64,000 nt of DNA from an uncultured Dehalococcoidia bacterium (GTDB lineage Bacteria > Chloroflexota > Dehalococcoidia > Lucifugimonadales > UBA1123): assembly GCA_958296105.1 (NCBI GenBank), contig OY282441.1:1461800-1525799 (forward strand). The letters run 5' to 3'. A program made the translations under genes and the position numbers. Position 1 is the first letter of the stretch. Every line of letters begins with the position of its first letter. Under the pieces are notes generated by a model. That model worked only from the letters and a program-made list of their open reading frames with translations, had not been told where the DNA came from and did not search any database. Positions 18,997-29,253 of this stretch are shown piece after piece.

Positions 18997-20032
18997 CGCT
19001 CGTCAAGTCGATCACCTTGTCCGCGAGACCCGAGAATATCTCTCGGAAAGTGGCTTGGGATTTCTTGGTCTGTGCCAATACCGTTCCAGTCTGTCCGATC
19101 TGTTCGTCGGTAAGATCGTATATCGGCGTCCGAGCTTTCTGAGAGACGGCGATAAGCGAGTTGAAGTCGGGAATCATTGCAAGACAGTAGGCGTCCATCC
19201 CATTCCGCTGATATCTCTCGGCAGGCAGAGTCATTCCAAGCTGGCTCAAGGCAGGAAACAGCATGTCAGAGGTCTTGGACTTTATGTCGTCGATCCACCT
19301 CTGAAATCCCCTAGTCGGCTCACCGCTTCTGGGGCGATAGTTCTGGATGATGGTCCCGATGAATTTCGGCGTGACTTTTGGAAACGGGTAGGTCGCATTT
19401 TGCAGCACGAGCGACGCCTGCGCTCGCTTCGACCAGTCAATCCAGCTTGGTATCACTTTGGCAAGAGAGTCAATCGCCATTGCGGAATAGTAATCTGGGG
19501 CCGTTGGAACTATGAAGTAGTCGCTCGTTGCCAGCAGATTCTGATTGAACGAGCTCAGGCTTGGGTTCAAGTCGATCAAAATGTAGTCGGCATCGAACTT
19601 GTCGGCAGTTTTGTTCAGAAGACATGAAATCGCCCCGGGCAGATTCTGAAGCGTCTGTATGGAGCCTGACAACTCCTGCGCTATTCCCAGCGTGACTTCG
19701 TACTCGGACAGTCCAATGTGACCGGGCAGAAGAAAGAGACCGTCTCTGTTCTTCACGGGGAAGCAGTCGACCGCTTTCATTGGAGCAGGTCTTGACTCAA
19801 AGGCAGGCGCGAGCCCTGACTTCAGATTCCGGGACGACTCCTCGCGGTAGAAATCCTCCAGCTCCGGTGCCCCCCTGTACCCAAGTATCATCCCCGTCAG
19901 ATTCGACTGCGGGTCTGCATCCACCAAAACTACACGTTTGCCGGCCGAAGCCAGCCGCCACCCCAGATTGAACGTGGTGGTTGTCTTGCTAACGCCACCC
20001 TTATGGTTGAAAAGTGCGATTCGCTTGGTCAT
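18980..20032 (-). CDS. ParA/Soj-family ATPase, partner of the HEPN protein
   Basis: The 350-residue product has the deviant Walker A KGGVSKTTTT (residues 11-20), VVLVDADPQSNLTG as A-prime, and Walker B DYILIDLNPSL with a long insert between them. No ParB gene or parS-like array is visible, and the gene lies between uvrA and a HEPN gene, so chromosome partition is unlikely to be its job. ParA-type ATPases are known as sensors or switches in several defence and localisation systems. The 17-base overlap with the HEPN gene implies a two-gene unit. Confidence 0.88.
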   Translation of the reverse strand: MTKRIALFNHKGGVSKTTTTFNLGWRLASAGKRVVLVDADPQSNLTGMILGYRGAPELEDFYREESSRNLKSGLAPAFESRPAPMKAVDCFPVKNRDGLFLLPGHIGLSEYEVTLGIAQELSGSIQTLQNLPGAISCLLNKTADKFDADYILIDLNPSLSSFNQNLLATSDYFIVPTAPDYYSAMAIDSLAKVIPSWIDWSKRAQASLVLQNATYPFPKVTPKFIGTIIQNYRPRSGEPTRGFQRWIDDIKSKTSDMLFPALSQLGMTLPAERYQRNGMDAYCLAMIPDFNSLIAVSQKARTPIYDLTDEQIGQTGTVLAQTKKSQATFREIFSGLADKVIDLTSDAGSD

Positions 20033-20105
20033 TTCGGAGTCTCACCTTTCGAAGTCTCAGGGCAGTGTAGCATATCCATCGTCCGCTTCTACTCCCATCT
20101 TCCCT

Positions 20106-23021
20106 TCAGTCCGCGGCGCGCGCCGCCTCAAGCTCGGAGTGCGCGGCGCGGATGCCCAGCGCCTCGCGCAGGTAGTGGCCGGTGTGGGAGTGGTCGAGAG
20201 TCGCAAGGTATTCGGGGGTTCCCTCGGCTACTACGGCGCCGCCGCGGTGGCCGGCGCCGGGGCCGAGGTCTATGAGCCAGTCGGCGCTCTTGATCAGGTC
20301 CAGATGATGCTCTATCAGCACCACGCTGTTTCCGGCGTCTACCAGCCGGTGCAGCACCCTCATCAGGTGCGAGCAGTCCTCGAACGACAGGCCGGTCGTA
20401 GGCTCGTCCAAGATGTACAGCGTCTGTCCGGTGGCTCGCTTGGAAAGCTCCGTCGCCAGCTTGACGCGCTGAGCCTCGCCGCCGCTCAGCTGCGTCGCCG
20501 GCTGGCCCAGACGTATGTAGCCCAGCCCCACGTCGTACATCGTTTGCAGCTTGCGCCGCACTCTTGGAATGTTCTCGAAGTGCTGAAGCGCCTCGGTCAC
20601 GGTCATGCCCAGCACCTCGGCTATGTTCGCGCCCTTCCACTCTATCTCCAGCGCCTCGCGGTTGTAGCGCGCGCCCGCGCACATCTCGCAGGGAACCGTC
20701 ACGTCTGGCAGGAACTGCATCTCGATGTTGATGTAGCCGTCTCCGGCGCAGGCTTCGCACCTGCCGCCCTTGACGTTGAATGAGAATCGTCCCGGCTTGT
20801 ACCCTCGCGTTCGCGCCTCCGGCACGGTGGCGAACAGCTCGCGGATGGGGGTGAAGGTTCCGGTGTAGGTGGCGGGGTTCGAGCGCGGAGTGCGCCCGAT
20901 GGGGGACTGGTCTATGTTCACCACCTTGTCTATGTTCTCGATGCCCTCTATCGAGTCGCAGTCGCCGGGGCGCTCGCGCGAGCGGTAGAAGGTCTGCGAC
21001 AGCTTCTTGTACAGGATCTCGTATATGAGGGTACTCTTCCCAGAGCCGGATACGCCGGTAATGCACACCAGCTGACCCAGTGGTATGTCTACGTCTATGT
21101 TTCTGAGGTTGTTCTGGCGCGCGCCGCGAATGGTGATCGACTTGGCGATTCCCTCTCTGCGTTCTTCGGGAATGGGAATCTGCTTGAACCCGCCCAGGTA
21201 CTGGCCAGTCAGCGACTCCGGTTCGGAGATGATCGCTTCCACTGGGCCGGCGGCTACTATATGCCCGCCATGCTCACCCGCTCCCGGTCCGAGATCGACT
21301 ATGTGGTCAGCGGCGCGCATGATCGCCTCGTCATGCTCGACTATTAGCACCGTGTTGCCCAGGTCGCGCAGGTTCTTCAGGGTCTCGATGAGCCGATGGT
21401 CGTCCGCCGGATGCAGGCCGATGGACGGCTCGTCGCACACGTACAGGACGCCCATCAGCCCCGACCCTATCTGTGTCGCCAGCCGTATTCGCTGCGCCTC
21501 GCCGCCGCTGAGCGTCGAGGCGGTGCGCGAAAGCGTCAGGTAGTCCAGCCCTATGTTCAGGAGGAATCTCAGCCGCGCCTCTATCTCCTTCAATATCTGC
21601 TCGCCGATTGCCTTCTCCCGCTCGGTGAGAAGGTCATCCGGCCTCGTTCCGTTCGAGGGCGGAATCTCCCCGGAGATGGCCCTTATCCATTCGAGGGCCT
21701 GAGAGATGGACCTGTCGGTCATGTCGGTGATGTTGCTGCCGCCGATGGTTACCGCGAGCGACTCGGGCCTCAGCTTCTGACCGCCGCAGCTCGCGCAGGT
21801 GTTGGCGGACATGTACCGCTCGATCTCGGTGCGAACATGGTCGGACTCGGTATCCACGTAACGCCGTTCGAGGTTGTTCAGCACGCCCTCGAACTTGGTG
21901 TTCCACTGGTAGGTGCGCCCGCGCTGGGTCTTGTGGGTGACCTGTATTCGCTTGCCCCTGGTGCCGCGCAGAATCAGGTTCAGCTGGCGCTTGGTGAGGG
22001 ATTCGATAGGGTCTGTCATGCCGAAGCCGTACTCGCGTCCCAGCGCCTCCAGCTGGCTGAGGTTCCACGGGGCAACCGATCCCGTTCGCGCCCACGCCGC
22101 AATCGCGCCTTCGGATATGCTGAGGCTCTTGTCTGGAATGACCAGATCCGGGTCCACCTCCAGCTTGTAGCCCAGTCCGGTGCAGGTGGAGCAGGCGCCG
22201 TGCGGATTGTTGAAGCTGAAGGTGCGCGGCTCCAGCTCGCCGAGGCTGATTCCGCAGTGGACGCAGGCGAAATGTTCCGAGAACAGCATCTCCTCGCCGC
22301 CCGACACGTCCACCAGAACGATGCCGCCCGCCATTCTCAGAGCCGTCTCCACCGAGTCGGTGACGCGCCCGGGGTCGGCGCTGTCGCCCGTCACCAGACG
22401 ATCCACCACGATCTCGATGGTGTGCCACTTCTGCTTGTCCAGATCGAAGGTTTCGCTGAGGTCGCGTGTCTCGCCGTTTACCCGGACGCGGACGAACCCG
22501 GACTTGCGCGCGTTCTCGAACACTTCCTTATGCTCGCCCTTTCGCCGCCTCACCATCGGCGCGAGTATCTGAAGGCGCGTGCGGTCGGGCAGTCCGAGAA
22601 CCGAATCCACTATCTGCTGAACCGTCTGCCTTTCGACCGGGCGCGCGCACTTGTAGCAGTGCGGCCGCCCGACTCTGGCGAACAGCAGCCGCAGGTAGTC
22701 GTATATCTCCGTCACCGTCCCGACTGTGGAGCGCGGGTTGTGAGAGACGCCCTTCTGGTCTATCGAGATGGCAGGGGACAGGCCCTCGATGTACTCCACG
22801 TCCGGCTTGTCCATGCGCCCGAGGAACTGGCGCGCGTATGCCGAGAGCGATTCCACGTAGCGGCGCTGGCCCTCGGCGTATATGGTGTCGAAAGCCAGCG
22901 AGCTTTTGCCCGAACCCGATACGCCGGTGATGACGACCAGCTTGTTGCGCGGAATGGTGACGCTGACGTTCTTGAGGTTGTGTTCGCGCGCGCCGCGAAC
23001 GACTATGTTCTCAAGAGGCAT
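20106..23021 (-). CDS. uvrA: Excinuclease ABC subunit A
   Basis: The 971-residue protein is a full-length UvrA, the DNA damage sensor of nucleotide excision repair. It has two ABC modules: Walker [15 protein letters not shown] near residue 35 and [10 protein letters not shown] in the second half. Signatures are [19 protein letters not shown] and [15 protein letters not shown]. CxxC zinc motifs ([35 protein letters not shown]) are intact. No uvrB or uvrC is nearby. Its long + strand shadow frame is not a gene. Confidence 0.97.
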   Translation of the reverse strand: MPLENIVVRGAREHNLKNVSVTIPRNKLVVITGVSGSGKSSLAFDTIYAEGQRRYVESLSAYARQFLGRMDKPDVEYIEGLSPAISIDQKGVSHNPRSTVGTVTEIYDYLRLLFARVGRPHCYKCARPVERQTVQQIVDSVLGLPDRTRLQILAPMVRRRKGEHKEVFENARKSGFVRVRVNGETRDLSETFDLDKQKWHTIEIVVDRLVTGDSADPGRVTDSVETALRMAGGIVLVDVSGGEEMLFSEHFACVHCGISLGELEPRTFSFNNPHGACSTCTGLGYKLEVDPDLVIPDKSLSISEGAIAAWARTGSVAPWNLSQLEALGREYGFGMTDPIESLTKRQLNLILRGTRGKRIQVTHKTQRGRTYQWNTKFEGVLNNLERRYVDTESDHVRTEIERYMSANTCASCGGQKLRPESLAVTIGGSNITDMTDRSISQALEWIRAISGEIPPSNGTRPDDLLTEREKAIGEQILKEIEARLRFLLNIGLDYLTLSRTASTLSGGEAQRIRLATQIGSGLMGVLYVCDEPSIGLHPADDHRLIETLKNLRDLGNTVLIVEHDEAIMRAADHIVDLGPGAGEHGGHIVAAGPVEAIISEPESLTGQYLGGFKQIPIPEERREGIAKSITIRGARQNNLRNIDVDIPLGQLVCITGVSGSGKSTLIYEILYKKLSQTFYRSRERPGDCDSIEGIENIDKVVNIDQSPIGRTPRSNPATYTGTFTPIRELFATVPEARTRGYKPGRFSFNVKGGRCEACAGDGYINIEMQFLPDVTVPCEMCAGARYNREALEIEWKGANIAEVLGMTVTEALQHFENIPRVRRKLQTMYDVGLGYIRLGQPATQLSGGEAQRVKLATELSKRATGQTLYILDEPTTGLSFEDCSHLMRVLHRLVDAGNSVVLIEHHLDLIKSADWLIDLGPGAGHRGGAVVAEGTPEYLATLDHSHTGHYLREALGIRAAHSELEAARAAD

Positions 23022-23314
23022 TTTCTGTAAAAGCCCTCCGGAAAGGGATGGGGGAGATGCTGCGGTCGCATGGCGGCCTATGCTCCACGATTAGATTCTA
23101 CCACCGCATGGCGGCTGTCGTCAGCCAGAATACAGACACGATTCGCGCAGATGTTCGCCAAGAGCTGCTGGATATGCTCCAACGGATCCCCTCTCCCTTC
23201 GAGGGGGAGGGGACTTCCATACCGCTGACCAAACTGGGACAGCCTCCAGCCGTCTGCGCGTTGCATCTTGGTAATCATCGTTGTGCTACAATCCAATCGA
23301 GGGAGGCGGATTCG
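23022..23314. other. Intergenic region upstream of the coiled-coil gene
   Basis: It holds a palindromic repeat (23187-23214) and, from about 23210, a stretch nearly identical to 26410-26515 upstream of the paralogous gene. The conserved part ends in an extended -10 and a strong ribosome-binding site. The duplicated module therefore includes its promoter. Confidence 0.7.
23187..23214. repeat. Palindromic intergenic repeat
   Basis: CCCTCTCCC-TTCGA-GGGGGAGGGG forms an imperfect hairpin, of the same family as six other copies in this window. Confidence 0.6.
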
Positions 23315-23317
23315 ATG
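23284..23317 (+). promoter_or_regulatory. Extended -10 and ribosome-binding site of the first coiled-coil gene
   Basis: TGCTACAAT (23284-23292) is an extended -10 box. GGGAGG follows, then the ATG at 23315. The arrangement is repeated base for base around 26485-26493 for the second copy, which supports function. No well-spaced -35 is seen. Confidence 0.5.
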
Positions 23318-24187
23318 GTGACCATAGATACACAGCAAGACTTTCTGCGGCTGCTCCGTGAGGACTCCGAGTTCAAGTCCGAGGTTCGCCGGATCATCCT
23401 GTCAGAGGAGCTGCTCAACCTGCCCGCAATGGTTTCTCGCATAGACGGACGTCTGGACGGCATAGACGGACATCTGAATCGGGTGGACGGACGTCTGGAC
23501 GGCATAGATGTCCGGATAGATCGCATGGAGACCCGGCAGGATCGGATGGAAGTCCGGCTGGACAGCATAGATGGCCGGTTAGATCGCATGGAGACCCGGC
23601 AGAATCGGATGGAAGTCCATCTGGACAGCATAGATGGCCGGTTAGATCGTATGGAGACCCGGCAGGAGCGCATGGCGACCCAGCAGGAGCGCATGGCGAC
23701 CCAGCAGGAGCGCATGGCAACTCAGCAGGATCGCATGAACGACACTCTCGGCGAACTCAAGGGAAACATGCTGGAGTTTCAGCTCCAGAACAAGCTGGTT
23801 ACGGTCATCAGCGACAAGATGGTGCTGCGCAACGGCGCGATCGTCAGGGGCGGACAGCTGACTTCGGCATCGAACGAGTTCAGTGACGCCATCTACGAGG
23901 CATACCAAAGCGGCGTCATCACCATGAGTGAGCGGAACAGGGTGAACGATACGGACTCCATCGTCCGAGCGACCAGCCGAGAGACGCTCAACGCCGTCTA
24001 CGTAGCAATCGAAGCGTCCTACGTGATCGACCACACAGATGTAAACCGAGCGCACCAGACCGCCGAGATCGTCGCGAAGATATTTCCTGAAGCAGAAGTC
24101 TTTGCGATGGTGTGCGGCAAGTCCATCAACTCCAACGGAGCGGACACGGCTCAGAATCTGGGCGTAGTCGTCTATGATTCGGTGTGA
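23315..24187 (+). CDS. Coiled-coil repeat protein with PD-(D/E)XK-like C-terminus (copy 1)
   Basis: The product is 290 residues. Residues 1-40 are helical. Residues 40-145 are an uninterrupted coiled coil made of 21-residue units ([21 protein letters not shown]) and three heptads ERMATQQ. Residues 150-290 form a mixed domain with [11 protein letters not shown] followed by [19 protein letters not shown], resembling the degenerate PD-(D/E)XK domains seen behind coiled coils in DUF3782-type proteins. A copy with most of the coil deleted lies at 26516-27142. Both are followed by a Thr-Pro-linker protease, so the two genes form a repeated module. Function is unknown; no signal peptide, so it is probably cytoplasmic. 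Confidence 0.75.
   Translation: MVTIDTQQDFLRLLREDSEFKSEVRRIILSEELLNLPAMVSRIDGRLDGIDGHLNRVDGRLDGIDVRIDRMETRQDRMEVRLDSIDGRLDRMETRQNRMEVHLDSIDGRLDRMETRQERMATQQERMATQQERMATQQDRMNDTLGELKGNMLEFQLQNKLVTVISDKMVLRNGAIVRGGQLTSASNEFSDAIYEAYQSGVITMSERNRVNDTDSIVRATSRETLNAVYVAIEASYVIDHTDVNRAHQTAEIVAKIFPEAEVFAMVCGKSINSNGADTAQNLGVVVYDSV
23507..23728 (+). repeat. In-frame minisatellites in the coiled-coil gene (63-bp and 21-bp units)
   Basis: 63-bp units lie at 23507-23569 and 23570-23632, with a partial third. Three 21-bp units follow at 23666-23686, 23687-23707 and 23708-23728. Both unit sizes keep the frame and the heptad phase. The paralogue at 26516 lacks nearly all of this tract, so the coil length varies by repeat gain and loss. 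Confidence 0.85.
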
Positions 24188-24206
24188 TTCGCATGTCTAC
24201 TACACG

Positions 24207-26360
24207 ATGACACACACGAGTAAATTGCGCCAGATAACGCGGACACATCCGAGCCTGCCGCTCGCCCTCGTCTTCTTCGCGTCGCTCATCGCATTCGCAT
24301 GTGGACAGCCGGATACAGCGCCTGATCTTGCATCCTCTCCGGTAGCTGCGCTCCAGTCGGAGGCAGTTGCCGCCGCCACGCCGGACATGCGTGCGACCGT
24401 AGTGGCGGAGATAACCACGACTGCCCTCGCCCAGCCAACAGCCACGCCGGACATGCGCGCTACGGTGGTGGCGGAGATAACCACGACCGCCCTCGCTCAG
24501 CCAACAGCCACGCCGGACATACGCGCCGCAGTGGTGGCGGAGATAACCGCTACCGCCCTCGCTCAGCCAACGAATACGCCGACGCCCGTTCCCACAGCCA
24601 CGCCAACGGATACCCACACCCCAATCCCAACCTTCACGCCAACGGCTACGGACACTCCAACCCCAACAGCCACGCACACGCCGACGCCCGTTCCCACAGC
24701 CACGCCAATGAATACGCCGACGCCCGTTCCCACAGCCACGCCAACGGATACGGCGACAAATACGCCGCGTCCCACTCCCAACGCTCCAACTCCAACCGGC
24801 ACGCCGACCATTGTGGAAATGGTGGAGCGGGTGACTCCCGGCGTAGTCCAGATAATTACGCCAGACGGCGGCACGGGAACCGGATTTGTAATCGCGTCCG
24901 ACGGGCGCATCGTGACCAACGAACATGTGGTGGGCGGCCATAGCCGCGTGACCGTGAGAATCCCGGGCGTTGGCAGTTACAACGGGCGCGTGCTGGGAGT
25001 GGACGCCATCGCCGACCTCGCCATAGTGGATATAGACGACGGCATCGGCTTCACGGTTCTCGACATGGGAGATTCGGACAGCCTTTCAATCGGGGAGAAC
25101 GTGGTGGCGATGGGCTTTCCGCTGGACGGCTCGCCGACCATAACGCGGGGCGTAGTGTCGTCCGTCAGGGAATTCGACGGCGTCGAGCATGTACAGACCG
25201 ACGCCGCAATAAATCCGGGCAACAGCGGCGGTCCGCTTTTCAACGAGGCTGGCGAAGTGATTGGAGTAAACACCTCCACCTATGAGAAAGATGGAGAGCG
25301 AATCATCGACGGAATAAGTTTCGCCGTATCCGTAAACGAAGTGAAGAAGCGGCTCGATTCTCTTGCGAGGGGCTACGATGTCCTGAGCAACACACCGACG
25401 CCACAGCCGTTCTCTACGCCAGCTCCGACCTTTGCAGATACATACCAGAACGGCAAGTATGGATACAGCGTAGATATAGCTTCAGGCTGGACATTGGATG
25501 AAGATGATGAGGCAGACGACTATGCTTCATTCTGGACGTCTGACAACATAGGTCTCTTTTCGGTCAGCGCGTATGACCTATCAGATTCGGATTCACTCAA
25601 AGAATTCGCGGATTGGTACCGGGATGAAGTCGAATCCTACGCACAGTTCTACAATGTATTTGAGATAATGTCGTTCCGAAAGATACAAGAAGGCGACCGC
25701 GAATTTTACGAGATAAGATATCGCTGGCAGGACTCTGCTGAATCCTGCGTGTCAAGCGATACCGAACGAATCTTCCTATCGTCATCCTATCCCAATAAAC
25801 CGCACGGATTCGTGATCACCGCCGGGATATGTGAGGAACAACTTCACAGATATTCCGAAGACACAGACGCAATGTTTGCCAGCTTTACTGAGTGGGAAAT
25901 ATATCAGAACAGCAAGTATGGCTACACGATGAACATCGCGCCCGGCTGGACACTGGATGAAGAAGGTGAGACAGATACATATGCTTCGTTCTGGGCGCCT
26001 AGCAATAAAGGTCTGTTTTCAATTCGCGCCTATGACCTTTCATCGGACTACACACTCAGAGAATTCGCCGAGTGGTACAGAGACGACTTGAAAGACAGAG
26101 CAGATGAGGATTCATCGGAAGTATTCGAGATAACTTCATTCCAGAAGAGACGCGAGAACGGGCGAGAATTCTACTGGCTGGCATACCGTCGTCAAAACTC
26201 AATCGAGTACTGCGTTTCAAGTAGAGTCGCGATAGTGGCTCTGTCCTCCTTTTACCCCAACAAGCCATATGGATACGTCGTCAGTACTGGCGTATGCGAG
26301 GGTAGCCTCGATCTCTACGATCGAGACAGATTGGACATGCTTGACGGCTTCCGATACTAA
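24207..26360 (+). CDS. HtrA-like trypsin-fold lipoprotease with Thr-Pro linker (module copy 1)
   Basis: The product is 717 residues. A lipoprotein signal ends in ASLIAFAC (Cys 32). Three 22-residue repeats and a long Thr/Pro linker follow, then an S1C (DegP/HtrA-like) protease domain. The triad is visible: His in TNEHVV, Asp in ADLAIVDI, Ser in [10 protein letters not shown]. There is no PDZ domain. Instead the C-terminus has two copies of a PsbP-like domain (Y-QN-KYGY-x4-A-x-GWTLDE) at about 425-550 and 575-710. It is probably anchored on the outer face of the membrane. I chose ATG 24207; it lies 19 bases after the coiled-coil stop. The in-frame ATG at 24174 overlaps that gene. Confidence 0.85.
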   Translation: MTHTSKLRQITRTHPSLPLALVFFASLIAFACGQPDTAPDLASSPVAALQSEAVAAATPDMRATVVAEITTTALAQPTATPDMRATVVAEITTTALAQPTATPDIRAAVVAEITATALAQPTNTPTPVPTATPTDTHTPIPTFTPTATDTPTPTATHTPTPVPTATPMNTPTPVPTATPTDTATNTPRPTPNAPTPTGTPTIVEMVERVTPGVVQIITPDGGTGTGFVIASDGRIVTNEHVVGGHSRVTVRIPGVGSYNGRVLGVDAIADLAIVDIDDGIGFTVLDMGDSDSLSIGENVVAMGFPLDGSPTITRGVVSSVREFDGVEHVQTDAAINPGNSGGPLFNEAGEVIGVNTSTYEKDGERIIDGISFAVSVNEVKKRLDSLARGYDVLSNTPTPQPFSTPAPTFADTYQNGKYGYSVDIASGWTLDEDDEADDYASFWTSDNIGLFSVSAYDLSDSDSLKEFADWYRDEVESYAQFYNVFEIMSFRKIQEGDREFYEIRYRWQDSAESCVSSDTERIFLSSSYPNKPHGFVITAGICEEQLHRYSEDTDAMFASFTEWEIYQNSKYGYTMNIAPGWTLDEEGETDTYASFWAPSNKGLFSIRAYDLSSDYTLREFAEWYRDDLKDRADEDSSEVFEITSFQKRRENGREFYWLAYRRQNSIEYCVSSRVAIVALSSFYPNKPYGYVVSTGVCEGSLDLYDRDRLDMLDGFRY
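24375..24572 (+). repeat. Three 66-bp tandem repeats in the protease linker
   Basis: Units at 24375-24440, 24441-24506 and 24507-24572 each code for [22 protein letters not shown]-like 22-residue blocks. The paralogous protease has one such unit (27325-27390). Confidence 0.85.
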
Positions 26361-26373
26361 AGCTACGTTGGTC

Positions 26374-26416
26374 TTCACCCTCACACCCAGCCCTCTCCCT
26401 TCGAGGGAGGGGGACT
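26374..26416. repeat. Palindromic intergenic repeat
   Basis: CCCTCTCCC-TTCGA-GGGAGGGGG lies 14 bases after the protease stop and upstream of the second coiled-coil gene. It is the same family as the copy at 23187-23214 and could also work as a terminator. Confidence 0.6.
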
Positions 26417-26484
26417 TCCGTACCGCTGACCAAACTGGGACAGCCTCCAGCCATCTGCGCGTTGCATCTTGGCGATCATCGTTG

Positions 26485-26518
26485 TGCTACAATCGAATCT
26501 AGGGAGGCGGATTCGATG
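26485..26518 (+). promoter_or_regulatory. Extended -10 and ribosome-binding site of the second coiled-coil gene
   Basis: TGCTACAAT ends at 26493 and GGGAGG precedes the ATG at 26516, as in module copy 1. The preceding 100 bases are almost identical to 23210-23310. Confidence 0.5.
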
Positions 26519-27142
26519 GTGACCATAGATACACGGCAAGACCTTCTGCGTATCCTCAGTGAGGACTCCGAGTTCAAGTCCGAGGTTCGCCGGATCATCC
26601 TGTCAGAGGAGATGCTTAACCTGCCAGCAATGGCTTCTCGCATAGACGGACGTCTTCGTCTGGACGATATGGAAACTCGGAAGGATCGGATGAACGACAC
26701 CTACGACGAACTCAAGGGATACATGATGAAGCTGAAGCTCCAGAACAAGGTGGCTACCATCATCAGCGACATGATGGTGCTGCGCAACGGCGCGCTCGTC
26801 AGGGGGGGACATCCGACTTCGGCATCGGACGAGTTCAGCGACGCCATCTACGAGGCATACCGAAGCGGCGTCATCACCACGAACGAGCGGAATAGAATGA
26901 GCGATACGGACTACATCGTCCGAGCGACCAGCCGAGAGACGCTCAACGCCGTCTACGTGGCAGTCGAAGCGTCCTACGTGATCGACCGCACAGATGTAAA
27001 CCGAGCGCACCAGACCGCCGAGATCGTCGCGAAGATATTTCCTGAAGCAGAAGTCTTTGCGATGGTGTGCGGCAGGTCCATCAACTCCAACGGAACGGAC
27101 ACGGCTCAGAATCTGGGCGTAGTCGTCTATGATTCGGCATGA
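26516..27142 (+). CDS. Short paralogue of the coiled-coil protein (copy 2)
   Basis: The 208-residue product is nearly identical to copy 1 over its first 40 and last 140 residues, but the coiled coil is reduced to about 15 residues (RLDDMETRKDRMND). The C-terminal domain keeps [25 protein letters not shown]. It has the same upstream region as copy 1 and is again followed by a Thr-Pro-linker protease, 41 bases on. It shows that the C-terminal domain is the conserved core and the coil length is free to vary. Function is unknown. Confidence 0.75.
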   Translation: MVTIDTRQDLLRILSEDSEFKSEVRRIILSEEMLNLPAMASRIDGRLRLDDMETRKDRMNDTYDELKGYMMKLKLQNKVATIISDMMVLRNGALVRGGHPTSASDEFSDAIYEAYRSGVITTNERNRMSDTDYIVRATSRETLNAVYVAVEASYVIDRTDVNRAHQTAEIVAKIFPEAEVFAMVCGRSINSNGTDTAQNLGVVVYDSA

Positions 27143-27183
27143 TTCGCATGTAGACCACGTCATGACATGACACCCACGAGCAA

Positions 27184-29247
27184 ATGCGCCAGATAACGCA
27201 GACATGTCTGAGTCTGTCGTTCGCCCTCGCGCTCTGCTTGGCGGCAATCGGCTTGGCATGTACACAGCCCGCCCGGTCCGCCGCCCCATCCCTGCCTAGA
27301 CTCTCCACCCTCGCCCAGCCCACCGCCACGCCGGATATGCGAGCCACAGTGGTGGCGGAGATAACCGCGACCGCCCTCGCTCAGCCAACGAATACGCCGA
27401 CGCCCATTCCCTCCGCCACGCCAACGCCTACCGCCACCCACACCCCGATCCCAACCCTCACGCCGACGGCTACGGACACTCCAACCCCAACAGCCACGCA
27501 TACTCCGACGCCAACGCCCGTTCCCACGCCAACGCCTACCACAACCCATACGCCGGTTCCGACCGTCGCGCCCACTTCGGTTCCCATAAGTACCCTCGCG
27601 CCGACTTCGACCAGCGCCCCAACGCTGTCCGAGATGGTGAGCGAGGTCTCGCCCGGAGTCGTCCAGATAATCACCGACTCGGGCACGGGGTCGGGTTTCA
27701 TCGTCAGCGCGGACGGGCTGGTCGTGACCAATGGACACGTGGTAGCCAGCCATAGCCTCGTGACCGTGAGAATCCCGGGCGTGGGCAGCTACAACGGGAG
27801 CGTGCTGGGAGTGGACGCCATCGCCGACCTTGCGGTTGTGGACATAGCGGAAGAGGCAAGTTTTCACGTCCTAACTCTCGCGGACTCGGTTTCAGTCGGG
27901 GAGGACGTCGTCGCCATAGGATTTCCGCTGGGGGACATGCTCGGCCAGTCACCGACCATAACCAGGGGTATAGCGTCTTCCAAACGCCAGAGAAATGGCG
28001 TCGACCACATACAGACTGACGCCGCGATAAATCCCGGCAACAGCGGAGGCCCACTCTTCAATATGGCCGGCGAAGTGATTGGCGTAAACACGTTCGTCAT
28101 ACGGGACGTGGGCTGGGATGGCGGAAACATCACTGGAATAAACTTCGCCGTAGATATAGCCGAAGTGAAAAAGCGCATACCGTCCTTGTCCGCAGGCGAA
28201 AGCGTCTGGACAACCCCGACTCCGGATCCGACGTCCGGCGCGACCGCCACTCCGCAACCGCGCGAGAGCTCAGGCACGTTCTATCTCGAAAGCGGAGAAC
28301 TCCCGCATGACGATGACGGATCCATCGAGTCGCTAACCACGTTCCTGAACGTTCGCAACTTCATCATCAGCGCAGATTTCGAGGTTCCTTACTCAGAAAG
28401 CGTGGGCGATTGGAGCGTCGGATTCCTGTTTCGCCGTCATTCGGGCAGCAACCGTTCTTCTGTGGCGATGACGCATGACGGGCAATACAGCCACTATGAG
28501 GGACGCGATGGCGAAAGTACGAGACTCGATAGCGGTTACGCATCCACTTGGAACCGGAACGTCGGCAGCAAGAACAGTATAACTCTGGTCGTGGTCGAGG
28601 ATCGCGGCTGGCTGTTCGTGAACTCCGAGTATGTTTCGGACCTGGACGTGAGCGGATCCGGCGACGCGGGGAGTCTGGAGGTCGCAACCGGAATTTTCGC
28701 CGATAACGAAGTGTCGGGCGAGACTACCAGAGTGGGAAATATCACCGCGTCGGCGCTGGAAGAACTCCACGAACCTTCGTCCGGCTCGCTGACCAAAGAC
28801 GATACTCATATCGCTACGCGCAAAGCTAGCGTCGACGTAGATCTCGCGTATGTAAGCGCGGAATTCATAACGCCGGACAACACTGACGAGTGGAGCGCCG
28901 GACTGATGTTCAGAGATCGCGGCAGAGAGGACTACTTGATATTTCATGTATCTTCTTCGAGGTTGTGGGGGGTAAGTCACGCCACTCGCTCAGGCGAGAA
29001 CTGGCAGACCCTCGAAGAGGGCTATTCAATGGAGATCGTCATAGACGAGCCGATTCTAAATCGGATCGAGGTCTTCTTCGTTGGCAACGTGGCGTTTGTG
29101 TACGTAAACGGTCATTCGCTGGGCGTGGTCGATATAAGCTCCGTTCCCGGTTCGGGCGATGTTTCGCTCACATACGGCATCTACGCGGACGACGAACAAA
29201 GTACTGCGGGATACGAGAATTTCGTCGTCTGGGGGCTGCCTGAATAG
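27184..29247 (+). CDS. HtrA-like trypsin-fold lipoprotease with Thr-Pro linker (module copy 2)
   Basis: The product is 687 residues. A lipoprotein signal ends in LAAIGLAC (Cys 26). One 22-residue repeat and a long Thr/Pro linker precede the S1C protease domain, which has His in TNGHVV, Asp in ADLAVVDI and Ser in GNSGGPL. The protease domain is close to copy 1, but the C-terminus differs fully: two jelly-roll-like (LamG/DUF1080-type) segments around 360-520 and 540-685, with [12 protein letters not shown] and [11 protein letters not shown]. The same protease is thus joined to different probable binding domains in the two copies. It is probably extracytoplasmic and anchored. Confidence 0.85.
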   Translation: MRQITQTCLSLSFALALCLAAIGLACTQPARSAAPSLPRLSTLAQPTATPDMRATVVAEITATALAQPTNTPTPIPSATPTPTATHTPIPTLTPTATDTPTPTATHTPTPTPVPTPTPTTTHTPVPTVAPTSVPISTLAPTSTSAPTLSEMVSEVSPGVVQIITDSGTGSGFIVSADGLVVTNGHVVASHSLVTVRIPGVGSYNGSVLGVDAIADLAVVDIAEEASFHVLTLADSVSVGEDVVAIGFPLGDMLGQSPTITRGIASSKRQRNGVDHIQTDAAINPGNSGGPLFNMAGEVIGVNTFVIRDVGWDGGNITGINFAVDIAEVKKRIPSLSAGESVWTTPTPDPTSGATATPQPRESSGTFYLESGELPHDDDGSIESLTTFLNVRNFIISADFEVPYSESVGDWSVGFLFRRHSGSNRSSVAMTHDGQYSHYEGRDGESTRLDSGYASTWNRNVGSKNSITLVVVEDRGWLFVNSEYVSDLDVSGSGDAGSLEVATGIFADNEVSGETTRVGNITASALEELHEPSSGSLTKDDTHIATRKASVDVDLAYVSAEFITPDNTDEWSAGLMFRDRGREDYLIFHVSSSRLWGVSHATRSGENWQTLEEGYSMEIVIDEPILNRIEVFFVGNVAFVYVNGHSLGVVDISSVPGSGDVSLTYGIYADDEQSTAGYENFVVWGLPE

Positions 29248-29253
29248 CCGCTC

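Noticed and set aside
18980-20032. ParA as part of a chromosome partition locus or replication origin
   Set aside because: No parB, no 16-bp parS palindromes and no dnaA, gidA or dnaN genes are in the window.
21396-23030. 544-codon plus-strand frame over uvrA
   Set aside because: Shadow of a high-GC gene with full UvrA motifs on the other strand.
23507-23728. Regular repeats that might suggest a CRISPR array
   Set aside because: Units are contiguous without spacers, stay in frame and code for heptads of a coiled coil.
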